Assembly: GCA_044375975.1 (NCBI GenBank)
Contig: JBILLQ010000018.1
Coordinates: 1 to 48,390 of the forward strand
Direction: 5' to 3'
Length of the DNA: 48,390 bases
DNA from: UBA5018 sp044375975
GTDB lineage: Bacteria > Cyanobacteriota > Cyanobacteriia > PCC-6307 > Cyanobiaceae
Shown here: piece after piece, positions 1 to 8,058 of the stretch
Layout: every line of letters begins with the position of its first letter
Numbering within the stretch: the first letter of the stretch is position 1
The notes under the pieces: generated by a model
Databases searched by the model: none
Seen by the model: the letters and a program-made list of their open reading frames with translations, nothing else
What the model was told of the DNA's origin: nothing
Position numbers and translations under genes: made by a program

Positions 1-660
1 GCTGATCGGCCCCATCAATCCAGGTCGACAGATCTTCTGGAAGACAACGACAGGGAGTCGTGTCGGCCTACGGAGGGTCAGACCTGAACTTCTGGGGTTC
101 CCTGGATCATCACAGCCTTGCGGCTAGGGAACCGGGACGAGAGTCGCATTGCTGATCTGACCGCCACGGGCTTGGAGGCCCTGGGAGCAGAGGTATGACT
201 CAAACATTTCGAAGAGCTCTTAGATTACTCCCGCTTTAAGCAGTCGATATCTGAAAAAGGCGACAGTCGTGGCATCAGGGATACTGTTCATCACCCCATG
301 ACCGACAAAATTCTCAAATGAGCGCCTATCATTTACTTGAAATTCAAGCTCTTGATCGCCAGGGTTAAACAGATGCTGGAGAACGAGCATTTTGAAAAGG
401 ATTAGCGGATCAATCCTCTTGCGCCCTGCATTGCTCTTGCGCTCATGCGCATAACCCTTGTCAAGTAGTGGGTGGAGTGATTCCCATGGGATCGAATCAG
501 CCAGGCGCTTGAGAACCGGCTTTTCCCCTGGAGCTTTGCGACTCTTTGCTGGTCGTATCAGAAGCCTCTCTGACCCACCTTTGACCTACAAACTGCTCAG
601 CCGATTGTAGCCGAAATCATGCCGTAATCAACTATCCTTTTGATTTTTCGAGGTGCTCAC
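1..660 (-). mobile_element. Decayed IS5-family insertion sequence, truncated by the window edge
   Basis: The stretch holds the 5' half of an IS5-like element on the minus strand. Its outer end appears to lie near 645-660, where ttttcgaggtgct sits just beyond the transposase start, as a terminal inverted repeat would. The same 13 bases recur at 21381-21393. The body is transposase remnant (see the pseudogene entry). The first 120 bases no longer read as transposase in the same frame, so the element is rearranged or decayed as well as cut by the edge. The other terminus is outside the window, so its full length cannot be stated. Confidence 0.6.
124..590 (-). pseudogene. IS5-family transposase, N-terminal remnant with in-frame stops
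   Basis: Reading the minus strand from about 590 gives an uninterrupted stretch typical of the N-terminal half of cyanobacterial IS5 transposases. It includes IPWESLHPLLDKGYA, then NAGRKRIDPLILFKMLVLQH, then ELEFQVNDRRSFENFVGHGV, then SIPDATTVAFFRYRL. An in-frame stop at 220-222 follows KAGVI. The same frame then continues with recognisable sequence (ELFEMFESYL, then SQGLQARGGQI, then ATLVPVP) until a second stop at 124-126. No start codon is evident, because a stop lies just upstream of the readable frame. The DDE catalytic region would lie beyond this and is not present in the window. The gene cannot make an active transposase. Confidence 0.8.
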
Positions 661-888
661 TAGTTCTATTAATGGTTTTACGGAGTTCTCTGCTGTTGCA
701 AGTGGAATATTGCCTATGTTAAGAATGGAATAGATTCTACTTAATTGGCTGCTAAGCATGCACGGCTGGCATGCTGTGAAAGCAAGCCGCCTCGCGCGCC
801 ACTTTTTTTGTGGCGGCCGGCGGGACGACAGCGGCAAAGCTCGCTACCCTAACGGGGCCGATACTTATCTGCCAGGCCAGCCACCGGT

Positions 889-1425
889 ATGAGCAAATTC
901 TACCTGGACATTCTCTTCGCCCTTAGCATCAGTATCGTTGCCAACATCATAACTCCTTATTTGCAAAATCTTTTGCATATCCATACGATTAATGCCGCCC
1001 ATAGAAAGAACAGGCGAATAGCGGCATTACATCGATTGGCCCAGATGCCAAGCCATGGATTGAGTGATGGATCGGCCCTTGGATCAGCCCATGGATCCAT
1101 CGATGCAACAATTGATGGATTAATTGATGGAACTATTGATGGGTCAAAGCATGGGCCTATCCATGGTCCTATCCACGGATTAATAAATCGATCTGGCAAT
1201 ACTGCTGGTCATCCTGTGATGGCAAGAAAATACAGAATAGAGGGCTTTGTCTTGGCGACTGGCGCCCTGATCTGGAGTCTCTTGCGCTCTGGCCCGGTGG
1301 CCATGGTCATCTCCCTGGTCGCCATGGTAATCACTGGCATCAGGATCAAAAGATCGAGCAAATTTGTTGATCCAGTAAACCCTTCCGCCACTGCTAGGAG
1401 CCTTGAATATCAGGAGATTAGTTAG
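889..1425 (+). CDS. Hypothetical membrane protein with a Gly-x-x-Asp/His tetrapeptide repeat
   Basis: I do not recognise this 178-residue protein. A hydrophobic segment lies at residues 5-22 (ILFALSISIVANII) and one or two more near 118-152 (around GALIWSLLRSGPVAMVISLVAMVI), so it is probably a membrane protein. Between them, residues 57-100 form about eleven four-residue units of the type G-x-I-D or G-x-I-H (GLSD, GLID, GTID, GPIH and so on), encoded by 12-bp near-repeats at 1057-1188. No clear ribosome binding site precedes the ATG. The decayed IS upstream and the low-complexity DNA downstream suggest a poorly conserved lineage-specific gene, and non-coding drift cannot be excluded. Confidence 0.5.
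   Translation: MSKFYLDILFALSISIVANIITPYLQNLLHIHTINAAHRKNRRIAALHRLAQMPSHGLSDGSALGSAHGSIDATIDGLIDGTIDGSKHGPIHGPIHGLINRSGNTAGHPVMARKYRIEGFVLATGALIWSLLRSGPVAMVISLVAMVITGIRIKRSSKFVDPVNPSATARSLEYQEIS
1057..1188 (+). repeat. In-frame 12-bp degenerate tandem repeat, about 11 units
   Basis: Units resemble ggattaattgat or gggcctatccat and keep the reading frame, giving a four-residue period in the encoded protein. Copies differ at several positions, mostly leaving Gly at position 1 and Asp or His at position 4. Confidence 0.75.
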
Positions 1426-1723
1426 GTATTTGTAAGTCGTGCGGGTTGTCGGTCACTGCTGACGCACGCTTGCCACGGTAGCCCGCAGACTGCGGTAGCC
1501 CGCCTAACAAGACAGCCCACTTAACACTAAACCAGCCCACCAGGATAGATCGCCCACTGCGGTAGCCCGCCCAACACGAAAAACGCATACCACGACAGCG
1601 CGGCTACCGCAATAGCCCGCCCACCGCAGCGCCCAGACCATCGCAACAATCCGCCTAATGCATGAGCAAGCTTCCGCCCAGTCTCGAAGAATGCCCCATC
1701 AACAAAAAATCAAGCTGCTTTCC
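1426..1723. repeat. Gene-free spacer with dispersed gcggtagcccgc copies
   Basis: No convincing gene lies between the membrane protein and folD. The block gcggtagcccgc, or a one- or two-base variant, occurs at about 1475-1486, 1492-1503, 1559-1570 and 1609-1620, embedded in Cys/Pro-codon-like low-complexity DNA. Spacing is irregular, so this is neither a CRISPR array nor a simple tandem array. Function is unknown. Confidence 0.55.
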
Positions 1724-2632
1724 CTAGGGCAGCAGGTCGGCCAGAGGCTGGTCAAGGCCGCAGCGTTGGCACCAGCTGGCCACCGTATTCACCAGCAGCA
1801 GCGTTACGGTCATTGGACCCACACCGCCTGGCACCGGGGTGATCGCCGCTGCCAATGGTTCCACCTCTTGATAGCGCACATCGCCGCACAACTTGGCCTT
1901 GGCGGTGGCTCCAGCGGCTGGATCCGGCTCGATGCGATGGATGCCCACATCCACCACCACCGCCCCCGGTTTCACATGCTCGGCACCGATCATCCCTGGC
2001 CGGCCCGCCGCCACCACCAGCACATCTGCCTGGCGGGTGAGTTCAGCTAAATCGGTGGTGCGCGAATGGGCCACGCTCACCGTGGCATCGGCGGCCTGCA
2101 GCATCAAGGCCATCGGCTGGCCCACCAAAATGCTGCGGCCCACCACCACCGCCCGTCGGCCCGCCAGCGCCACCCCCTGGTGGGCCAGCAGTGCCATCAC
2201 CCCAGCCGGGGTGCAGCTGCGTGGCCCCGGCTCCCCCTTCACCAGTCGCCCCAAATTAAGCGTATGCAGGCCATCGGCATCCTTCTGCGGGTCGATTGCC
2301 TCCAGCAATGGGCCCGAATCCAACCCCGCAGGCAGGGGCAATTGCAGCAGGATGCCATCCACTGCCGGATCGGCATTCAGCTTTTCGATGCTGGCCAACA
2401 CCGCCGCCGCCGGCGTGTCGGCAGCCAGGTGGGCGCCGAGGTTGCGGATGCCAATTCGGCCGCAGGCCTTCTCCTTGTTGGCCACGTAGACGCCGCTGGC
2501 GGGGTCGTCGCCCACCCTTAATACCGCCAGGCCTGGCGGCCGGCCGGCCCGCTGCAATCGCTCAGCGATCACCGTCTGCAGGCGCAGTTCCAGTTCCGCC
2601 GCCAGCTGGCGGCCATCCAGTCGGGTGGCCAT
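1724..2632 (-). CDS. folD: Bifunctional methylenetetrahydrofolate dehydrogenase / methenyltetrahydrofolate cyclohydrolase
   Basis: FolD interconverts 5,10-methylene-, 5,10-methenyl- and 10-formyl-tetrahydrofolate with NADP in the cytosol, supplying one-carbon units for purines and formyl-Met. The 302-residue protein has the usual length. The N-terminal catalytic signature SGVYVANKEKACGRIGI carries the conserved Tyr and Lys. DGILLQLPLP follows, then QKDADGLHTLNLGRL, then the Rossmann segment VVVGRSILVGQPMA. The C-terminal TPVPGGVGPMTVTLL motif completes the family pattern. It starts with ATG at 2632, about 170 bp from the divergent HD-domain gene. It ends against repeat-rich DNA with no clear terminator. 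Confidence 0.96.
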   Translation of the reverse strand: MATRLDGRQLAAELELRLQTVIAERLQRAGRPPGLAVLRVGDDPASGVYVANKEKACGRIGIRNLGAHLAADTPAAAVLASIEKLNADPAVDGILLQLPLPAGLDSGPLLEAIDPQKDADGLHTLNLGRLVKGEPGPRSCTPAGVMALLAHQGVALAGRRAVVVGRSILVGQPMALMLQAADATVSVAHSRTTDLAELTRQADVLVVAAGRPGMIGAEHVKPGAVVVDVGIHRIEPDPAAGATAKAKLCGDVRYQEVEPLAAAITPVPGGVGPMTVTLLLVNTVASWCQRCGLDQPLADLLP

Positions 2633-2804
2633 CTACAAGAACACCTGGGCTTCCCCAGCTTGCAACCCGCCGCGCCCCATCTCAATGCCCCATCGCCAGG
2701 CAATAGCGCCGCATTCCATTTCCAGCCCACTCGATGACGCCCCTCACTTGCTCCATCGCTGCCGGCCCATGGCAAGGGGCCTTTGGCACAGCTAGCGTTT
2801 AGCC

Positions 2805-4877
2805 ATGCTGAAGCGTCGGTTGCGACTCCTCTGGCGCTGGGCCTTGCGCCTCGAACGACCGCGCCAACTACCCACTGCTTGGGGTGGCGGCGAATGGGCG
2901 GCGGTGATGGTGGCCTGCCTGCTGGTGGGGCTGTTGGCTAGCTGGCCCTGGCTGGTGCAACCCAGCCTGCAGCCCGGCATGCTGGCCCCCTTCACCGCCC
3001 GCGCCCCCAAGACCGCCCGCGTCGTGGACAGCGGCGCCCTGGAACGGCGCCAGCAACAACTGCCGCGCACCAGCGTGCAGGTAATCGATCAGCAGGCCAC
3101 CAAGGCCCTACAACAACAGTTAAGTGACAGCCTCGGCAAACTGGAGGCCCAGTTGCGCTCGGTCCAGCAGCGGCTAGAGCCCATCCCGCTCACGCCGCCT
3201 GAACGCCAGTGGCTCCGCCAGCTCAACCCCGAACAGTTCAGCCGCTGGCAGCGGCAGGTGCGCCAGGCCCAGTTGCGCATGCTCAGCCAGGGGCTCAGCG
3301 GTGGGCTCGCCGATGGTCAGCTGCTGGAGGCCGCCTCCCTGCAGCTGGAAAACCTGCCGCTGCCGCAGCGCAATCTGGCGGCCAGGTTGATTGGCAATTC
3401 GCTCCAGGGCCAAACCAACCTGCGCACCGATGCCAGCCTCAGCCAACATCGCATTGAGGCGCTGATCACCCAGCAGGGCATACCCACAATTTCCGTACGT
3501 CAAGGTGATCTGATCACCCGTCAAGGCGAACAGATCAGTCGCCAGGCCTTTGATGTACTCGATTATTTTGGGCTGGTGAACCGCCGGCCCCGGCCCCTGG
3601 CTTGGCTTGGCCATTTTCTTGAGGCGGTGGCCACAGCTGCGGTGTTGCTGCTGTTGCAAAGGCGCTGGCGACCCTGCCTGGAGGCGCGCCAGGCGCTGCT
3701 CAGCCTCGGCATCCTGCTGGCGGTGCAGGCGGTGCGCCTGGCGCTGGGACCCCTGGCCAGTCCTTTGGTATTGCTGGTGCCCCCCACCCTGCTGCTGGCC
3801 CAGGGGCTGGGCACGGTTTGCGGCCTGGCCTGGCTGGCCAGTGTCTCCCTGCTCTGGGGTGGCCAACTCACCGCCGTGATGGCCGAGCGCCTGCTGCTGG
3901 GCTGCGCCGTGGCCGCCATGGCCGCTGTGGTGGCCGGTCGTCAGCGCAGCCGGGCCGAATTTTTGCAACTGGCGGTGATCCTGCCCATCGGCGCCTTCCT
4001 GCTGCAACTGCTGTTATCGCAACTACCCCTGCTGCCCAGGCCAGAGGCCCGCATCGCCCCGATCGAGTTGCTCAGCGAAGCGCTGCTGATGGGGGGGCTG
4101 CTGATGGTGGGCCTGCTGCTCACCCCGCTGGTGGAGAGTTTCTTTGGCCTGCTCACCCGGGCCCGGCTGTTGGAGCTGGCCGACCTGGAACGTCCTCTGT
4201 TGCGGCGCCTTTCCTGTGAGGCACCGGGCACGTTTGAGCACACCTTGATGATCGCCGGCCTGGCGGAGGAGGGAGCCCGCACGATTGGCGCCGACTTCGA
4301 CCTGGTGCGCACCGGGGCCATGTATCACGACGTGGGCAAACTGCACGCCCCCCAGTGGTTCATCGAAAACCAAGAGGAAGGCCTCAACCCCCACGACCAA
4401 CTGGACGACCCTTACGGCAGCGCCGCCATCCTCCAGGCCCACGTGGATGAGGGGATCAAACTGGCTCGCCGCCACCGGCTGCCCGGTCCCCTGGCCGATT
4501 TCATCCCTGAACATCAGGGCACGCTTAAAATGGGCTACTTCCTGCACCAGGCCCGCGAGCGGGACCCCAGCGTGCCGGAGTCGGCTTTTCGCTATCGCGG
4601 CCCCACTCCCCGCTCCAGGGAGACGGCGATTTTGATGTTGGCCGATGGCTGCGAAGCGGCCCTGCGTTCCCTCTCCCCCAACACCACCGAAAAGGAGGCC
4701 ACCGCCATGGTGCGCCGCATTGTGGAAGCCCGAGCCCTCGATGGCCAACTCGACCACAGTGGCCTGGGCCGCGCTGAGTTGGAACTGGTGATCCGGGCCT
4801 TTGTGCGGGTGTGGAAGCGCATGCGCCACCGGCGCATCGCCTATCCCATCCCCAGTCGCAAAGCATTTAGCGCTTAA
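2805..4877 (+). CDS. 7TM-HDED/HD-domain phosphohydrolase (PgpH-type, putative c-di-AMP phosphodiesterase)
   Basis: This 690-residue membrane protein has the PgpH layout: one N-terminal transmembrane segment (about 32-50), an extracytoplasmic Gln-rich domain (about 70-250), a bundle of hydrophobic helices (about 270-450) and a cytoplasmic HD domain (about 465-670). The metal-binding residues are visible as GTFEHT (H479), YHDVGK (H508, D509), H546, PEHQGT (H570) and LADGCEA. The set fits an active dinuclear metal centre. Characterised family members in Firmicutes hydrolyse c-di-AMP to pApA; this activity is inferred here. The start at 2805 precedes a basic cluster (MLKRRLRLLWRW) consistent with a cytoplasmic N-terminus. 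Confidence 0.88.
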   Translation: MLKRRLRLLWRWALRLERPRQLPTAWGGGEWAAVMVACLLVGLLASWPWLVQPSLQPGMLAPFTARAPKTARVVDSGALERRQQQLPRTSVQVIDQQATKALQQQLSDSLGKLEAQLRSVQQRLEPIPLTPPERQWLRQLNPEQFSRWQRQVRQAQLRMLSQGLSGGLADGQLLEAASLQLENLPLPQRNLAARLIGNSLQGQTNLRTDASLSQHRIEALITQQGIPTISVRQGDLITRQGEQISRQAFDVLDYFGLVNRRPRPLAWLGHFLEAVATAAVLLLLQRRWRPCLEARQALLSLGILLAVQAVRLALGPLASPLVLLVPPTLLLAQGLGTVCGLAWLASVSLLWGGQLTAVMAERLLLGCAVAAMAAVVAGRQRSRAEFLQLAVILPIGAFLLQLLLSQLPLLPRPEARIAPIELLSEALLMGGLLMVGLLLTPLVESFFGLLTRARLLELADLERPLLRRLSCEAPGTFEHTLMIAGLAEEGARTIGADFDLVRTGAMYHDVGKLHAPQWFIENQEEGLNPHDQLDDPYGSAAILQAHVDEGIKLARRHRLPGPLADFIPEHQGTLKMGYFLHQARERDPSVPESAFRYRGPTPRSRETAILMLADGCEAALRSLSPNTTEKEATAMVRRIVEARALDGQLDHSGLGRAELELVIRAFVRVWKRMRHRRIAYPIPSRKAFSA

Positions 4878-4996
4878 AGCGATCTCCATGGCGGGGCAAA
4901 TTTCTCCCCTGTGCTAATTAGCTGCTCATCCTGCTTATTAGCTGCTCAGAGTGTTATTCAGCCGCTCAGCAATTCCGCTTGCCCACCCTCCCATTG

Positions 4997-6553
4997 ATGG
5001 CGCCGCTCAGTTTTCGCGAGCTGCAGAGCTCACTACAACCCCAGTGGAGTAGCGACTGCTCCGCCAAGAGGCTGGAGCTGGACGTGCTGATGGTGCCCTC
5101 CCTTTCGGTGGATCGCAGCCAAATCGCCCTGGTGGCCGGTGCCCATCACTACGAAGAACGCCAGCTGTTCTCCCTGATGCGGCTGCGCAATCCCGGCGTG
5201 CGAATTGTCTACGCCACCAGCAAACCCCTGGCGGAGCTGGTGGTGGACGCGGTGCTGGAACTGCTGCCCGGGGTTCCCGCCTCCCATGCCCGCCGCCGCC
5301 TGCATCTGGTGGACACCGACGATGCCTCCGATCGACCGCTCACCGAAAAACTGCTGGAGCGACCGGCCCTGCTGGCCCGCATTGCCGAATTGCTGAGGCC
5401 AGGCCGCAGCTTCATCAATTGCTACGTGGTGGGGCCCCTGGAAAAGCAGCTATCCGAACGCCTCCAAATTCCCCTGCTGGGTACCGATCCGGCCCTTGGT
5501 TACTGGGGCAGCAAGGCCGGCAGCCGCGAGCTGTTCCAGCGCTGTGGCGTGCCCCATCCAGCCGGTTCGCCGCTGGTGTTCAATCTCGACGATCTCAGTG
5601 AGGTGACGGCCGAACTCTGGGAAAGTCAGCCCCAGCTGGCCCGCTGTGTGGTCAAGTTGAACGAGGGCTTCAGTGGCGAGGGCAATGCCCCCCTGGCCCT
5701 GGCACCGCTGCTGCTGGCGGAGCAGAGCGCCGCCGAGCGCCGCCGCTGTCTGCGCTCCGCCCTGGAGCATCTAGAAATGCCGGTGGCCAACTGGCAGCCC
5801 CTGCTTACCCAGCAGGGGGCCCTGGTGGAGGCCTGGCTGGAGGGGGGAGATGAGCAGAGCTCCCCCAGCGTGCAGGGCACTATTCATCCTGACGGGAATC
5901 AATATCAAAAAATCGCTAAAATTCAGGGCGGCGGTCAAGGAGTTTCTTTGGCAAATTCCCAGGTGGAAGTAATATCTAGCCACGAGCAAGTGCTGGGGGG
6001 AGAGCACCATCAAACCTATACAGGCTGCCGCTTTCCGGCTAATCCGGCCTATCGGCTGGAGTTGATGCGCCATGGCCAGGCGGTGGGAGAAGCGCTTGCC
6101 GCCGCTGGCGCCCTGGAACGCTACGCGGTGGATTTCATCGCCCGCCGCTATGGCTCCCACTGGGACCTGCAGGCGATCGAGGTGAACCTGCGCCAAGGAG
6201 GCACCACCCATCCCTATATGGCCCTGAATGCGATCACCGCCGGCCAGCTGGACCCCACCACTGGCCTCTATCTCTCCCCCACCGGCGAACCCCTGCACTA
6301 CGAGGCCACCGATAACCTCCGCCATCCGAAACTGCGGGGTCTGCTGCCGATCGATCTAATCGACATCGTGGCGGAAGCCGGCCTGCACTACGACCCGGCC
6401 CGATTGCGGGGCAGTGTCTTTCACCTGCTGGGCTGCCTTTCGGAGTTCGGCAAGCTGGGCATGACCTGCATCGGCCGCTCCGCGGCGGAGGCGGCGGCCG
6501 TTTACGCCGCCACGGAACGGGAGCTATTGCGGGGAGCGGCGGCCCGGAGCTGA
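4997..6553 (+). CDS. ATP-grasp carboxylate-amine ligase, PGM1-related
   Basis: A protein of about 518 residues resembling cyanobacterial proteins annotated as peptide ligase PGM1-related. PGM1 is the ATP-grasp ligase of pheganomycin synthesis. ATP-grasp features include the phosphate-binding segment VVKLNEGFSGEGNAP, the lid region EAWLEGG, and the late metal-binding segment AIEVNLRQGGTTHPY with its Glu and Asn. The substrate is unknown: an acid joined to an amine or peptide is expected. A TTG at 4979 would add six residues (MPTLPL), but I chose the in-frame ATG at 4997. A segment of roughly 20 residues with locally AT-rich DNA (about 5880-5965) interrupts the usual path between PSVQ and the EVISSHEQVLGG segment. 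The upstream spacer carries two copies of ttagctgctca. Confidence 0.8.
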   Translation: MAPLSFRELQSSLQPQWSSDCSAKRLELDVLMVPSLSVDRSQIALVAGAHHYEERQLFSLMRLRNPGVRIVYATSKPLAELVVDAVLELLPGVPASHARRRLHLVDTDDASDRPLTEKLLERPALLARIAELLRPGRSFINCYVVGPLEKQLSERLQIPLLGTDPALGYWGSKAGSRELFQRCGVPHPAGSPLVFNLDDLSEVTAELWESQPQLARCVVKLNEGFSGEGNAPLALAPLLLAEQSAAERRRCLRSALEHLEMPVANWQPLLTQQGALVEAWLEGGDEQSSPSVQGTIHPDGNQYQKIAKIQGGGQGVSLANSQVEVISSHEQVLGGEHHQTYTGCRFPANPAYRLELMRHGQAVGEALAAAGALERYAVDFIARRYGSHWDLQAIEVNLRQGGTTHPYMALNAITAGQLDPTTGLYLSPTGEPLHYEATDNLRHPKLRGLLPIDLIDIVAEAGLHYDPARLRGSVFHLLGCLSEFGKLGMTCIGRSAAEAAAVYAATERELLRGAAARS

Positions 6554-6789
6554 AGCGAATGCCCAGCCCAGCGGCAACCAATAACCCCAGACTGCCCATA
6601 GCTAGAAAGGGCCCCAGCGCTGATGCACTCTGGACCCGGCTCCACTTGAACCCGGCTCTACCGCCCTTGGCTCGCCAATAGCCTGCCCTTGCCAGCCCCA
6701 GCTGACTGACAAGTCCAGGCTCCCTGCCCAGGCGGCCTGCCTAAGCGGCAGGATCAAGCGGCGCTCCTGTTCCCTTGCCTCGTCCCGCA

Positions 6790-7215
6790 ATGGTCCCCGC
6801 CAGCAACTCCGCCAAGTCGCCGCCGGTCCTACCCGAATGGACAATCTGGATCCAGGTGGGCCTCACCGCCCTGCTGGCGGTGCTGTTCCTGGTGATCCTG
6901 GACAAGGGCCGCCAGCAGAGCGCCAAAATTCAGCTGTTGGAACAGCGGTTGCAGGGGCTGGAGAATAGCCGCGCCCTGGATCGCACCACAGCCCTGGAGC
7001 AACAATTGCGCTCCACCGTGGAACGGCTGCAGCGAGTGGAACGCAACACCAGCCGCATCGATTCGCTCACCGCCGAGGGCAAAGATCTGCAGAAGCAGCT
7101 GTTCCAACTGCGCACGGAGGCGCTGAAACAGAACAGCTCCAACCCGGAGCGGGCGCCCCTAGAGCCCCTGCCGCCGTTGAAACCCAGCCCTGGCCTGCCC
7201 AGCTTCAACCCTTAA
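6790..7215 (+). CDS. Small membrane-anchored coiled-coil protein, function unknown
   Basis: A protein of about 141 residues from the ATG at 6790; an in-frame TTG at 6775 would add five. One transmembrane segment (WIQVGLTALLAVLFLVIL) is followed by a long charged helix rich in Gln, Leu and Arg heptads (about 40-110), then a Pro-rich tail. The design resembles small envelope or division-associated cyanobacterial proteins, but I cannot name a family. Its 3' end overlaps the end of the convergent ABC permease by about 11 bp. Confidence 0.65.
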   Translation: MVPASNSAKSPPVLPEWTIWIQVGLTALLAVLFLVILDKGRQQSAKIQLLEQRLQGLENSRALDRTTALEQQLRSTVERLQRVERNTSRIDSLTAEGKDLQKQLFQLRTEALKQNSSNPERAPLEPLPPLKPSPGLPSFNP

Positions 7216-8053
7216 CGGCGTCGCCAGTGGCACTGGGCAAGATGTGGCGCTGCAGGGCGATAAACAAAACCAGCACCGGCAGGATCGACACCACCGAGCC
7301 CGCCGCCACCAGCCGCCAATCCAATGAAAAGCTGCTGGCCAGCTGTTGCAGACCCAGGGGCAAGGTGTACAGCTTGGGGTCGTCGAGGATCACCAGGGGC
7401 CAGAGGAAATCGCTCCAGGTGCCGATGAACACAAACATGGCCAGGGTGATCAAATCGGCCCTGGCCGCAGGAATCATCACGTTCCACCACTCCCCCAGGG
7501 GCGTGCAACCATCGCTGCGGGCCGCCTCCTCCAGCTCCACCGGCACCGCCAGAAAGCTCTGGCGCAATAGAAAAATGCCAAAGGCCGTGGCCGCCTGGGG
7601 AATAATCAGCGCCCAAAGACTATTGCGCAGGCCGATCTGAACCATCAGCAGATACAGCGGAATCATCACCACCTGGAAGGGAATCAATATGGTGGCTACC
7701 ACCAGGGCCAGCACCAGGCCGCGCCCCCTAAACCGCAACCGCGCCAGCGGATAAGCCGCCAAGGAACAAAACAACAAATTGGCAACCACCGCCAAGCCGC
7801 TCACAACCGAACTGTTGAGCAGATAGGTGGCCATCGGATGGCCCGCGAATAGGCGCCCGTAGGCCTCCAGGCTCGGCTGGCTAGGCAGCAGGGCCGGTGG
7901 GCTGGTGAAGATGTCCTCGCCGGGACCCTTCAAGGAGGTGCTCACCAGCCAGAGCAGGGGCACCAGCATCGCCAGGGCCAAGGCCAGCAGCAGGGTCAAC
8001 TGCAGCCCCGCGGCCAGGCTTGAGCCCCTGGAGCTGGAATCGCGCAGCGCCAT
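7205..8053 (-). CDS. Carbohydrate ABC transporter permease, MalG/UgpE type
   Basis: A 282-residue inner-membrane permease of the binding-protein-dependent sugar importer class (CUT1). Six hydrophobic helices are apparent. The cytoplasmic EAA loop that docks to the ATPase reads VELEEAARSDGCTPLGEWWN, followed by MIPAARADLITLAMFVFIGTWSDFLWPLV, with the conserved Gly and the W-x-x-F-L-W-P pattern of MalG-like subunits. No partner permease, ATPase or binding protein is adjacent. The upstream neighbour is leuA, 5 bp away on the same strand, so the permease may be cotranscribed with it. The sugar is unknown; GgtD-like glucosylglycerol or trehalose uptake is one possibility. Confidence 0.9.
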   Translation of the reverse strand: MALRDSSSRGSSLAAGLQLTLLLALALAMLVPLLWLVSTSLKGPGEDIFTSPPALLPSQPSLEAYGRLFAGHPMATYLLNSSVVSGLAVVANLLFCSLAAYPLARLRFRGRGLVLALVVATILIPFQVVMIPLYLLMVQIGLRNSLWALIIPQAATAFGIFLLRQSFLAVPVELEEAARSDGCTPLGEWWNVMIPAARADLITLAMFVFIGTWSDFLWPLVILDDPKLYTLPLGLQQLASSFSLDWRLVAAGSVVSILPVLVLFIALQRHILPSATGDAVKG

Positions 8054-8058
8054 GGCAG

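Noticed and set aside
628..837. 69-residue minus-strand ORF at the IS edge
   Set aside because: It starts in GC-rich upstream DNA and runs into the IS end; it has no hydrophobic core or family resemblance.
3174..4007. 277-residue minus-strand ORF
   Set aside because: It is a shadow of the HD-domain gene, Gln/His-rich without family motifs.
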